From the NCBI GenBank assembly GCA_017959625.1, contig JAGDAG010000209.1, positions 1 through 18,054 on the forward strand: 18,054 nt of DNA, in the 5' to 3' direction. The position numbers were made by a program, and so were the translations under genes. The notes beneath the pieces are model-generated. The model worked only from the letters and a program-made list of their open reading frames with translations, did not search any database and was not told the DNA's origin. Origin of the DNA: Abditibacteriota bacterium. GTDB lineage: Bacteria; Armatimonadota; UBA5829. Below are positions 1 through 7,611 of this stretch, one piece after another. Positions within the stretch are counted from its first letter, which is position 1. The number at the start of each line of letters is the position of its first letter.

Positions 1-17
1 AAAACAAGCTTTTTCAT
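1..17 (-). CDS. 5' end of an unidentified gene, runs off the left edge
   Basis: Reading leftwards, an ATG at 17-15 is followed by AAA AAG CTT GTT (M-K-K-L-V) before the window ends. A GGGAG ribosome binding site lies at 24-28 with a 6-nt spacer. The start sits 25 nt beyond the ATPase stop codon, in the same orientation, so it is probably the next gene of the same transcript. The M-K-K-L-V beginning would suit a signal peptide or a membrane protein, but five residues cannot identify a family. Confidence 0.55.
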
Positions 18-42
18 ACTTTTCTCCCGAAAATGTGTTCCG

Positions 43-2784
43 TCACTTGTCCCCGCAGCCGCACAGCCGTTTGCGCAGAAGGTCGGCGGGGATTATCATA
101 AAGGCCAGCGCCAGGGTCTTTGCAAGCTCCGGAAAGCTCAGCCCGAAGCAGCGGAAGATGTGGCCGCCCCAGTAGGTCATGGCGAGCTGGATAAGCGATA
201 TACCCAGAAAAACGCCTATGAACCCGGGGTTTTTGCCTATATTGGCAAAGATCTTCAGCCCCTCCGTCCTGGCATTGAACATATTGAACAATATGGTGAA
301 GATATAAAAGGTGAAATAGGCTGTCAGCAGCCTGTCCGGCCCCGGCGCCGCGGCGCCGAAGATCAGCCTTGCGAAAACTCCCGTCCCCAGGAACGCCATG
401 GAGACAAGGGTAAGATACAGCCCGCCGAACAAAATGGAGGCCCCCATACTTCTTGTGATGATGCTTTCCTTTTTGGGAACGGGCCTGTCCTTCATAAATT
501 TTTTCAGGGCGGGCTCGGTCCCGAAGGCCACCGCCGCAAGAGTGTCCATCACCAGGTTCACCCAGAGCATCTGGGTCACCGTCAGGGGAGAGGTGATGAT
601 CTTTTCCAGCCTGTCCCCCACGAAAGGCACCATCACCGGGCAGATGAGGTTTATCAGCACGGCGGAAACGTTCACCGTGAGCTGGAACACTATAAATCGG
701 CGTATGGAATTGAATATGGTCCTGCCGTAAAGCACGGCCTTTGTTATGGAATGGATATTGTCGTCCAGGATAACTATATCCGCCGCTTCCTTGGCGGTCT
801 CGGTGCCGCTGCCCACTCCGAAGCCCACGTCGGCCCTGGTGAGAGCGGGGGCGTCGTTCACTCCGTCGCCGGTCATGGCTGCCACCAGCCCCAGCCTCTG
901 GGTAAGCTCCATAAGCCTGTATTTGTCCCCGGGAAGGGCCCTGGCCACCACCCGCAGCCGGGGGATAACGGCCATCACCTCTTCGTCGGACATGGCGGCA
1001 AGGTCGTTGGAGGTGAGCACCACGTCTTCCTCCCCGGCCAGGATGCCGCATTCCGCCGCTATGGCCTGAGCGGTCTCCCTGCGGTCTCCGGTGATCATCA
1101 CCACCTGCACTCCCGCTTCCTTCAGCTCCCGGACTGCGGTCATGGAGGAGGGGCGTATCTCGTCCCGTATGGCGATATAGCCCAGAAGCACCATTTCCTT
1201 TTTGAGAAGCTCCTCGCAGGAAAGGGTCTCCGGCCGGTCAAGGCAAATGGCGACGGCGATCACTCTTATCTGCCGGGAAGCCAGATTGTCTATTTTTCTT
1301 ATAAGCTCTTCGCGCTTTCCGCCGGAAAGAGGCTGCGGGTCCGCGCCTTCGTCAAAATAATAAGCGCAGCCCGAAAGCACCTCCGGGGCGCCCTTCAGCA
1401 GCACCATGTCCCTGCTGCCCCCCACGGTCACTTCCTGGGCGGAAAATTTATACGAGGAATCGAACAGGATGGCCGCCTTTTTCTCTACGGGGACCTCTAC
1501 CTTCTGCCTCCAGGCCCAGAGAGCCAGGGCCTTTTCCGTCAGGTTGCCTCCTATCACCTTCACCTCGCCGCCGTCCTCGGAGACCTGGGAGGAGGTGTTG
1601 GAATTGATGGAAAGGGTGAGAAGGTCCCTCAGGCCCTGAGGTATATCCTCAAACAGGGTATAGTCCCTGCCGGTGCCGTCAAAAAAGCTCACCACCTCCA
1701 GTCTGCCCCGGGTGATGGTGCCGGTCTTGTCGGAATACAGCACGTTGAGGGCGCCGGCGGTCTCTATCCCCGCCAGCTTGCGCACCAGCACGTTGGAGGA
1801 AAGGAGTTTCTTCATATTCAGAGACAAAACCAGCATGGTCATCAGGGGCAGCCCCTCCGGCACCGCCACCACCACGATGGTCACCGCCAGGAGGCACGCC
1901 TTCACCAGGTCCGCTATCACGCGGCCGCCGTTTGCCGCCGAGAAATACGTGGCGAAATGCAGGTTTTTGTCCATGGTGTAATCGAATATGGTGGCCAGCA
2001 TATAGATGACGGCGATGACCACTGCCAGTATATAGCCGTAACGGGCGATATACCCCGCCAGCTTCTCCAGCTTCAGGTTGAGAGGGCTTTTTTCCTCGTT
2101 TGCCAGAGAATCCGCGGCGGAGCCCATAAGGGTCTCCCGGCTTATCTTGTGCACCTTCATGACGCCGGCGCCTTCGCACACCACCGAGCCCCTGTGGAGC
2201 TTGTAGGGGTTCAGGAGCACGCTGCCGTCCACGTCGTATTCGTTGGAATCCCAGCTGCGGTCCCAGTTGACGTCCCCCGGGAAGACCTCCTTGCGGCAGG
2301 GCTCGTTTTCTCCGTTGAGGGCGGCCAGATCGGCGGAAAGGGACCCCGCCGCCAGATAGCCGTCCGCCGGGATCTTGTCCCCGGATTCCAGCACCACCAA
2401 ATCGCCCCGCACTATATCGTCTACGGGTATCTCCTTCAGCTCTCCGCCACGGCGCACCTTGACGCTGATCTTCGACGCCTCGTTCTGCAGCCGGCGGAAC
2501 TGGTTTTCCGCGCTGAATTCCGAAAGCGTGCCCAGCAGCACCGCCAGCACCACGGCCACAAAAATGCCTATGGGCTCGTAAAACTCCACCAGATGCAGAA
2601 AGGCAAACACGGTCTCCAGTATGAACGCCACGAGAAGTATGTCTATCATGGCGTCGCCCTTGACGGTCTCCCAAACTGCCTGCAAAAAGGTCTTGGAGGG
2701 AGCGGTCTCTATCCTGTTGGTGCCGTATTTTTGGCGGGAAGCCTCCACCTCTTCGGGGGAGAGGCCCTTCAGTTCTTCGTTCAT
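43..2784 (-). CDS. Calcium-translocating P-type ATPase, PMCA type
   Basis: The 913-residue protein is a P2-type cation pump that uses ATP to export ions, most likely Ca2+, across the inner membrane. An N-terminal cation-ATPase segment (about 1-40) precedes the membrane and actuator regions. The actuator loop reads LNGEN near residue 160, where most family members have TGES. The phosphorylation motif DKTGT has its aspartate at about 352. The nucleotide-binding KGAPE lies near 464 and the hinge motifs TGD and TGDGVNDAP near 565 and 638. The M4 segment VAVPEGLPL (E310) and the M6 segment NLVMD (743-747) are the ion-site signatures of plasma-membrane-type Ca2+ pumps, and the length fits that family. 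The start is supported by an AGGA box 6 nt upstream of the ATG. The gene lies 9 nt after the beta-helix gene, so it is probably co-transcribed with it and gatCAB. The ion specificity is inferred from the PEGLP and NxxxD motifs; Mn2+ is an alternative. Confidence 0.93.
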   Translation of the reverse strand: MNEELKGLSPEEVEASRQKYGTNRIETAPSKTFLQAVWETVKGDAMIDILLVAFILETVFAFLHLVEFYEPIGIFVAVVLAVLLGTLSEFSAENQFRRLQNEASKISVKVRRGGELKEIPVDDIVRGDLVVLESGDKIPADGYLAAGSLSADLAALNGENEPCRKEVFPGDVNWDRSWDSNEYDVDGSVLLNPYKLHRGSVVCEGAGVMKVHKISRETLMGSAADSLANEEKSPLNLKLEKLAGYIARYGYILAVVIAVIYMLATIFDYTMDKNLHFATYFSAANGGRVIADLVKACLLAVTIVVVAVPEGLPLMTMLVLSLNMKKLLSSNVLVRKLAGIETAGALNVLYSDKTGTITRGRLEVVSFFDGTGRDYTLFEDIPQGLRDLLTLSINSNTSSQVSEDGGEVKVIGGNLTEKALALWAWRQKVEVPVEKKAAILFDSSYKFSAQEVTVGGSRDMVLLKGAPEVLSGCAYYFDEGADPQPLSGGKREELIRKIDNLASRQIRVIAVAICLDRPETLSCEELLKKEMVLLGYIAIRDEIRPSSMTAVRELKEAGVQVVMITGDRRETAQAIAAECGILAGEEDVVLTSNDLAAMSDEEVMAVIPRLRVVARALPGDKYRLMELTQRLGLVAAMTGDGVNDAPALTRADVGFGVGSGTETAKEAADIVILDDNIHSITKAVLYGRTIFNSIRRFIVFQLTVNVSAVLINLICPVMVPFVGDRLEKIITSPLTVTQMLWVNLVMDTLAAVAFGTEPALKKFMKDRPVPKKESIITRSMGASILFGGLYLTLVSMAFLGTGVFARLIFGAAAPGPDRLLTAYFTFYIFTILFNMFNARTEGLKIFANIGKNPGFIGVFLGISLIQLAMTYWGGHIFRCFGLSFPELAKTLALAFMIIPADLLRKRLCGCGDK

Positions 2785-2793
2785 GTGGTCCTG

Positions 2794-4214
2794 TTATCCT
2801 TTGATCTCAAAGCGGTCCTGCTCGCCGTCCTTATACCACTCCAGGGGTATATCGGAGTCGTTCACCACGTTCGACACGGTGACATTCTTCATATCGGAGT
2901 CCGACATGCAGAGCACCGCGGGGGCGTGCCTGCCGTCGGCGGTGTAGTAAACGTCCTCCACGCTGATGTCCTCCAGAGTGGCTCTGGGGGAGCCGGGCAC
3001 GGGATAGGGCCCCTTTATGGCGTCGTATTCCGCCTGCCGCGAGGGATGGTAGATAAATACGTCGCTCACGGCGTTGAAGCCGCACCACAGGGCCGGGCCG
3101 CCGTCGCTGTGAACGTGTATGCCCCTGGCATGGAGGTTCTTCACGCAGCCGCAAACGTTGATGGCGGTGCGGGCCCGGGTGAACACGTTCTCTATGGATA
3201 TATCGTGCATATCCCCGGGCCTGCATCTCATTTCCGGATTGAAGCGGAAATAGTCCGGCAGGTCGTCGCCTATGCGGAAGCACATCTGCGACTGGGCCTC
3301 TTTTCCGGGGCGGCTGATCTCAAAAATGTTGCTCAGGCTGATATTATACACCTTGCAGCCCTTGTGGCACAGGAGGCGCACTATGGCGCACAGGCTGGTG
3401 ACAGCCCTGACGTCCTTCACTATGATGTCGTGGACGTCCATCCCGCTGCCCTCCACATACCACTCTTTGCTCTCGTCGGGAGTGGACATGGAGCAGTTGG
3501 CTATGAAGTCGTCTCCCGTCTCCCCTTCTATGTTCTGTATGAGGATGTTGCTGCAGCCCATAGAGATATCGATGCCGTCCTGGTTGCGCCAGGTCTCATG
3601 AGTATCCAGGGCGTGGCGGGTGAGGCGCAGATTCATATCCCGGATGACGCCGTTGCGGCAGAAGAAGGCCAGGAACACGTACCAGCGCTGGTCCCGGCAC
3701 TCCAGGCCGGACACCTCAAAATCCTCCACGTTGTGGAAGAATATCAGCAGATTGGCGAATTTGGTGGGCAGGCCGTTTTCCCGCTGGTGAACTCGTTGAG
3801 GCCGTTGGGCTCGCCGCCGTCCAGCACGGCTCCGTTTTTTCCTATGAGGCGTATGTTCCGCTCTGTCCCCTCCCGGGTGTTGCCCTCGGGGGTATAGGTC
3901 AGGCTGTTGCGGAACATATTGTCAAACACCCCGTCCGCCATCCGCAGATGGCACCCGTCCAGGATCACCGTCATATCCGACGGGATCAGGATGCATTTCT
4001 CTATCTCCCAGAGAGGTTTGCCGGTGCGGGCGTTCATCCGGGGCACCGTCACCTGCCCCAGGCCCTTCTCCGCCGCCAGGCCGATGGCGGCCTGTATGGC
4101 CTCGCTGTCCGAGGAGGCCGCGATCTCCGGGTCGTTGGGGGTCACGAAGCCGCAGGCGGCAAACGCTCTGCCGCATAGCGCGGCGGCAAGAATCATGGTC
4201 AAACAAACAAGCAT
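2794..4214 (-). pseudogene. Secreted right-handed beta-helix (GH28/pectate-lyase-like) protein, split by a one-base frameshift
   Basis: Two adjacent reading frames (4214-3744 and 3729-2794) are halves of one protein. Adding one A to the AAAA run (plus-strand TTTT, 3776-3779) restores a continuous 473-residue frame through S-G-K-N-G-L-P-T-K-F-A. The N-terminus is a signal peptide (hydrophobic 1-19, cleavage near AFA-A), followed by the early beta-helix coils typical of glycan-acting enzymes. The second half carries NQDGIDI (about 211-217) and GDD (about 234-236), which match the first two GH28 polygalacturonase motifs. The GHG and RIK motifs are not visible. Repeated N-I/V-x-I-x-N-V coil patterns follow. 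The start ATG lies 7 nt after the gatB stop, with a GAGGA box in between. The break may be a sequencing or assembly error in a homopolymer, or a real young lesion. Both halves look otherwise well conserved. If intact, the protein would act on a polysaccharide outside the cytoplasm. Confidence 0.8.
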
Positions 4215-4221
4215 ATCGTCC

Positions 4222-5667
4222 TCAGCCTAATTTTTCCTTAAGTATCTTTCCCACCACGGCAGGGTTTGCCTTGCCTTTCATCTCTCTCATCACCTGGCCG
4301 GTGAAGAAGCCCATGAGCTTGGCCTCGCCGTCTCTGAATCTCTGTACCTCTTTGGGGTTGGCGGCCAGTATCCTGTCCACGCATTCCTCGATGCTGGAGG
4401 TGTCGGACACCTGCTCCAGGCCCTTCTCCTTGACTATGGCCTCGGCGGCCTTGCCGGTGGCGAACATCTCCGCGAACACCTGCTTGGCGGCGTTGCGGTT
4501 GATCTTGCCGGAATCCATGAGCTCCAGCACGGCCTTCACGTCTTCGGGCTTTATGCCGCACTCCGCGAGAGGCCTGCCGGACTCGTTCACCAGCTTCAAA
4601 AGCTCCGTCATTATCCAGTTGGCGGCGGCCTTGGGGTTCTTCACCATAGCCGCGGTCCTGTCAAAGAAATCCGCCAGAGACGGGTCGTCCACCAGCACTT
4701 CGGCGTCCGTGAGGGGCAGGGAGTAGTCCTTCACAAAGCGGTCCCGCTTGGGGATGGGCAGCTCGGGTATCTGCGACCGGACCTCCTCCACGTATTCCTC
4801 CGACAGCCTGATGGGCACCAGATCCGGCTCGGGGAAATAGCGGTATTCCTGGGCGGATTCCTTGGTGCGCATGATGGTGGTCTCGTCCCGGGCGTCGTCC
4901 CAGCGGCGGGTCTCCTGCACTATCTTTTCCCCTTCCTCCAGACAGGCTATCTGACGCTTGATCTCGTAATCGGTGGCCAGATGCACCACCCGGAAGGAGT
5001 TCAGGTTCTTGAGTTCCGTCTTGGTCCCCAGCCTGTCCGAACCCGCGGGCCGCACCGAGATGTTCGGCTCGCAGCGCATGGAGCCCTCCTCCATACGGCA
5101 GTCGGAGATCTTCAGATAGACCAGCAGCTGCCTGAGCCTCTGCACGTATTCCCGGGCCTCCTCGGCGTTTTCGATTATGTCATAGCCCTCGGGGGCCGGC
5201 ACCCGGGTGACTATCTCCATGAGGGGAGTGCCGGAGCGGTTGTAGTCCACCAGGGATTTGCCGCCCTCTACGTGGAGCAGCTTGCCCGTATCCTCTTCCA
5301 TGTGGACCCTCAGGATCGCTATCTTCTTGGTCTTCCCCCCCGAGTTTATTTCCAGATACCCGTTGTAGCCTATGGGGCTGTCGTATTGGGAGGTCTGAAA
5401 GTTTTTGGGCAGATCGGGATAATAGTAATTTTTTCTGTGAAAATAGTTTTCGTAATTTATCTTGCAGTTCAGCGCCAGAGCCGCCTTCAGCATGAATTCC
5501 ACTGCCCGCCTGTTCACCGAAGGCAGAGAACCGGGCATGCCCGTACACACGGGACAGCAGCGGGTGTTGGGCTCGCCGCCGAAATCCACCCTGCAGCCGC
5601 AGAACATTTTGGAACGGGTAGAGAGCTCTACGTGGACCTCCATCCCTATAACAGCATCGTATTTCAT
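4222..5667 (-). CDS. gatB: Aspartyl/glutamyl-tRNA(Asn/Gln) amidotransferase subunit B
   Basis: Subunit B of the cytoplasmic GatCAB complex binds misacylated Glu-tRNA(Gln) or Asp-tRNA(Asn) and activates it with ATP so that ammonia from GatA can amidate it. The 481-residue length is normal. The N-terminus has the family signature GMEVHVELSTRSKMFCGC, followed by EPNTRCCPVCTGMPGSLP. These carry the cysteines that form a zinc site in some members. Further family motifs are YYYPDLPKNFQTSQYD and VDYNRSGTPLMEIV. The C-terminal third is the helical tail domain with the YqeY-like end that contacts the tRNA elbow. The start overlaps the gatA stop in an ATGA arrangement, implying translational coupling. 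The identification is secure; whether Gln, Asn or both are served depends on which tRNA synthetases the genome has. Confidence 0.98.
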   Translation of the reverse strand: MKYDAVIGMEVHVELSTRSKMFCGCRVDFGGEPNTRCCPVCTGMPGSLPSVNRRAVEFMLKAALALNCKINYENYFHRKNYYYPDLPKNFQTSQYDSPIGYNGYLEINSGGKTKKIAILRVHMEEDTGKLLHVEGGKSLVDYNRSGTPLMEIVTRVPAPEGYDIIENAEEAREYVQRLRQLLVYLKISDCRMEEGSMRCEPNISVRPAGSDRLGTKTELKNLNSFRVVHLATDYEIKRQIACLEEGEKIVQETRRWDDARDETTIMRTKESAQEYRYFPEPDLVPIRLSEEYVEEVRSQIPELPIPKRDRFVKDYSLPLTDAEVLVDDPSLADFFDRTAAMVKNPKAAANWIMTELLKLVNESGRPLAECGIKPEDVKAVLELMDSGKINRNAAKQVFAEMFATGKAAEAIVKEKGLEQVSDTSSIEECVDRILAANPKEVQRFRDGEAKLMGFFTGQVMREMKGKANPAVVGKILKEKLG

Positions 5668-7136
5668 TTGTTCCCCCCAGGAAAAGCCGGTTTTTTTCTG
5701 AAATCCGAAGTCTGCTCAAAGGCGTAAGCCGCCCTGAGCATCACTTCCTCCCCCAAAGCGGGAGCCATTATCTGCAGCCCTATTGGCAGGCCCTTCCCGT
5801 CAAAGCCGCAGGGCAGGCTCATAGCGGGGATGCCCGCAAGATTGGCGGGAATGGTGCATATGTCCGCCAGCTTCATGGTGTAGGGATCGTCCGTCTGTTC
5901 CCCTATGCCGAAAGCGGTATCGGGAGCGGTGGGGGAAATGATGACGTCGTATTCCGAAAAGATCTTTTCAAAATCGTTTTTCACCAGGGTCCTTACCTTC
6001 TGGGCCTTAAGGTAGTAGGCGTCGTAATAGCCCGCGGAAAGGGCGTAGGTGCCTATCATTATCCGCTGCTTCACCTCGGGGCCGAAGCCCTCGGTGCGGG
6101 ATTTTTTATACATGGAGAAGGTATCCCGGGACAGAGGCGACCTGTGGCCGTATTTCACGCCGTCGTAGCGGGCCAGGTTGGAGGAACACTCTGCCGGCGC
6201 GATTATGTAATACACCGGGAGCCCGTAGCCCACGTTGGGCATGGAAACGTATTCCACCACGGCCCCCAGCTCTTCGTAATGCTTCATGGCGGCCAGCACC
6301 GCGCCTTTGGTGTCTTCGGCGATGCCCTTTTCCATGAATTCCCGGGGGACGGCTATCTTCATGCCTTTGATCTCCGTGGTGAGCGCTTTGGTGAAATCCG
6401 GCGCTTCGGCAGAAAGCGAGGTGGAATCCATAACGTCTCTGCCGCAGATGACGTTCAGAGCCAGAGCGGCGTCCTCCACGTCCTTGGTCATGGGGCCTAT
6501 CTGATCCAGGGAAGAAGCAAAAGCCAGAAGCCCGTAGCGGGACACTCTTCCGTAGGTGGGCTTCACCCCCACGATGCCGCAGAAGGACGCGGGCTGCCGG
6601 ATGGATCCGCCGGTGTCCGACCCCAGAGCGAAGGCGCATTCGTCGGCTGCCACGGCCGCGGCGCTGCCGCCGCTGGAGCCCCCGGGCACCCGGGAAAGAT
6701 CCCAGGGATTGCGGGTGGGGAAAAAGGCGCTGTTCTCGCAGGAGGACCCCATGGCAAATTCGTCCAGATTGGCCTTTCCCGTCATGGGTATCAGGTTCTC
6801 TTCCAGCTTTTCCACGGCGGTGGCGTTATACACCGGAACGTAATTTTCCAGTATCCGCGATGCGGCGGTGGTGCGCACCCCCGCCGTGGACATATTGTCT
6901 TTCACGGCGCAGGGCACTCCCGCCAGAGGAGGCAGAAGCTCTCCCGCGGCGGCGAGCCTGTCGGTCTCTTCCGCCGCCTGCAGCATTTTGTCTTCGGTGA
7001 CGGTGATATACGCCTTCACGGCGTCTTCCTTTTCGGCTATGCGGCCTGCAAAGCTCCGGGCTATCTCCGCAGCGGAGGCTTTGCGGGTCCTGATAAGCTC
7101 CGCCAGTTCGTGGGCGGTGAGTTCATAAAGCTCCAT
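5664..7136 (-). CDS. gatA: Aspartyl/glutamyl-tRNA amidotransferase subunit A (glutaminase)
   Basis: This amidase-signature enzyme hydrolyses glutamine and passes ammonia to GatB. The 490-residue protein shows the complete Ser-cisSer-Lys triad. K79 lies in AVKDN, S154 is the cis-serine of PGGSSGGSAAA, and S178 is the nucleophile of GSDTGGSIRQPASFCG. The glycine-rich amidase signature spans about 150-185. No residue of the catalytic core looks altered. A strong GGGAGGGAG ribosome binding site precedes the ATG. The gene begins 12 nt after gatC and overlaps gatB by 4 nt, giving the common gatC-gatA-gatB order and supporting a single transcript. Confidence 0.98.
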   Translation of the reverse strand: MELYELTAHELAELIRTRKASAAEIARSFAGRIAEKEDAVKAYITVTEDKMLQAAEETDRLAAAGELLPPLAGVPCAVKDNMSTAGVRTTAASRILENYVPVYNATAVEKLEENLIPMTGKANLDEFAMGSSCENSAFFPTRNPWDLSRVPGGSSGGSAAAVAADECAFALGSDTGGSIRQPASFCGIVGVKPTYGRVSRYGLLAFASSLDQIGPMTKDVEDAALALNVICGRDVMDSTSLSAEAPDFTKALTTEIKGMKIAVPREFMEKGIAEDTKGAVLAAMKHYEELGAVVEYVSMPNVGYGLPVYYIIAPAECSSNLARYDGVKYGHRSPLSRDTFSMYKKSRTEGFGPEVKQRIMIGTYALSAGYYDAYYLKAQKVRTLVKNDFEKIFSEYDVIISPTAPDTAFGIGEQTDDPYTMKLADICTIPANLAGIPAMSLPCGFDGKGLPIGLQIMAPALGEEVMLRAAYAFEQTSDFRKKPAFPGGNK

Positions 7137-7148
7137 ATCGCTCCCTCC

Positions 7149-7436
7149 CTAATCCGTGTCCACGATACGGGGGACCACAAAAGCGTCGTCCATGGTATCG
7201 GGTCCGTTTTTTATGACGTCCTCCGGCGAAAGAGAGGGGCGAACCTCGTCTTCCCTGAAAACGTTATACATGGGCACCGCGTGGGATGTGGGCTTTATCT
7301 CCGAGGTGTCTATCGCCTGAAGGCTGGCAAAATCGTCCAGCAGCTTGTTTATCTGTTCCGTAAGCTTTTCCGCATCCTCCCCCACCTCAAGACGGGAAAG
7401 ATGGGCAATGGCTTCTATATCCTGTTTTGTAAGCAA
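7149..7436 (-). CDS. gatC: Aspartyl/glutamyl-tRNA amidotransferase subunit C, TTG start
   Basis: This 95-residue small subunit wraps around and stabilises GatA at the GatA-GatB interface. The N-terminal IEAIAHLSRLEV followed by a helix with INKLLDDFASLQAIDT is characteristic of GatC. The C-terminal part contains the usual VRPS...ED segment and ends in VPRIVDTD, close to the family's VP-x-V consensus. No ATG is available in frame. The start is TTG (7436-7434) with a GAGG box 7 nt upstream. A nearby ATG at 7450 is out of frame. The gene is the first of the minus-strand cluster and lies about 50 nt downstream of a candidate promoter. Confidence 0.95.
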   Translation of the reverse strand: MLTKQDIEAIAHLSRLEVGEDAEKLTEQINKLLDDFASLQAIDTSEIKPTSHAVPMYNVFREDEVRPSLSPEDVIKNGPDTMDDAFVVPRIVDTD

Positions 7437-7494
7437 AATATAACCTCATTAACCGGCGGAAGGCCGTATTTTATACCTTTTGGCACACATAATT

Positions 7495-7524
7495 ATTATA
7501 ACAGAACAAAGGGCTTTTATACAA
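7495..7524 (-). promoter_or_regulatory. Candidate promoter of the gatCAB cluster
   Basis: On the minus strand there is a perfect -10 box TATAAT (7500-7495) with a weak -35 candidate TTGTAT (7524-7519), separated by 18 nt. Transcription would start near 7488 and give a leader of about 50 nt before the gatC TTG. A second AT-rich box, TATAAA, lies closer to the gene at 7475-7470 and is an alternative -10. The call rests on consensus only. Confidence 0.45.
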
Positions 7525-7540
7525 ATACGCCTCCCGGGGC

Positions 7541-7586
7541 AAAAAAAGGAAAAAACCGGGCGGAGGGGCCGGATTTATGCTATAAT
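7541..7586 (+). promoter_or_regulatory. Extended -10 promoter with upstream A-tract for the hydrolase/glycosidase operon
   Basis: TGCTATAAT at 7578-7586 is a perfect -10 hexamer with the TG extension. No -35 box is recognisable. An A-rich tract at 7541-7555 would lie at about -38 to -52 relative to a start near 7593, where an UP element would sit. The predicted leader is only about 19 nt and begins at the ribosome binding site itself (GGAAGGAGG, 7593-7601). The promoter stands back to back with the gat promoter. Confidence 0.55.
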
Positions 7587-7611
7587 TATTCCGGAAGGAG
7601 GGCAGCCTGTT

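Noticed and set aside
3770..3790. Programmed -1 frameshifting in the beta-helix gene
   Set aside because: The codons at the site (GGG AAA ACG) do not make a standard slippery heptamer. The family has no known need for a frameshift. A homopolymer deletion is simpler.
160..3897. A 1245-codon open frame on the plus strand opposite the ATPase and beta-helix genes
   Set aside because: Its product is rich in His, Gly, Gln and Pro with no domain. It lies antisense to two genes with clear motifs. It stays open because the sense genes rarely use TTA, CTA or TCA in the matching register.
7533..7560. CCCGG...CCGGG inverted repeat upstream of hydrolase 1
   Set aside because: The stem is only 5 bp with an 18-nt A-rich loop, so it is probably chance. 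The A-rich part is better explained as promoter-associated.
7480..7611. A longer N-terminus for hydrolase 1 starting at 7480
   Set aside because: It would run through both promoters and the ribosome binding site and bury the signal peptide 44 residues inside the protein.
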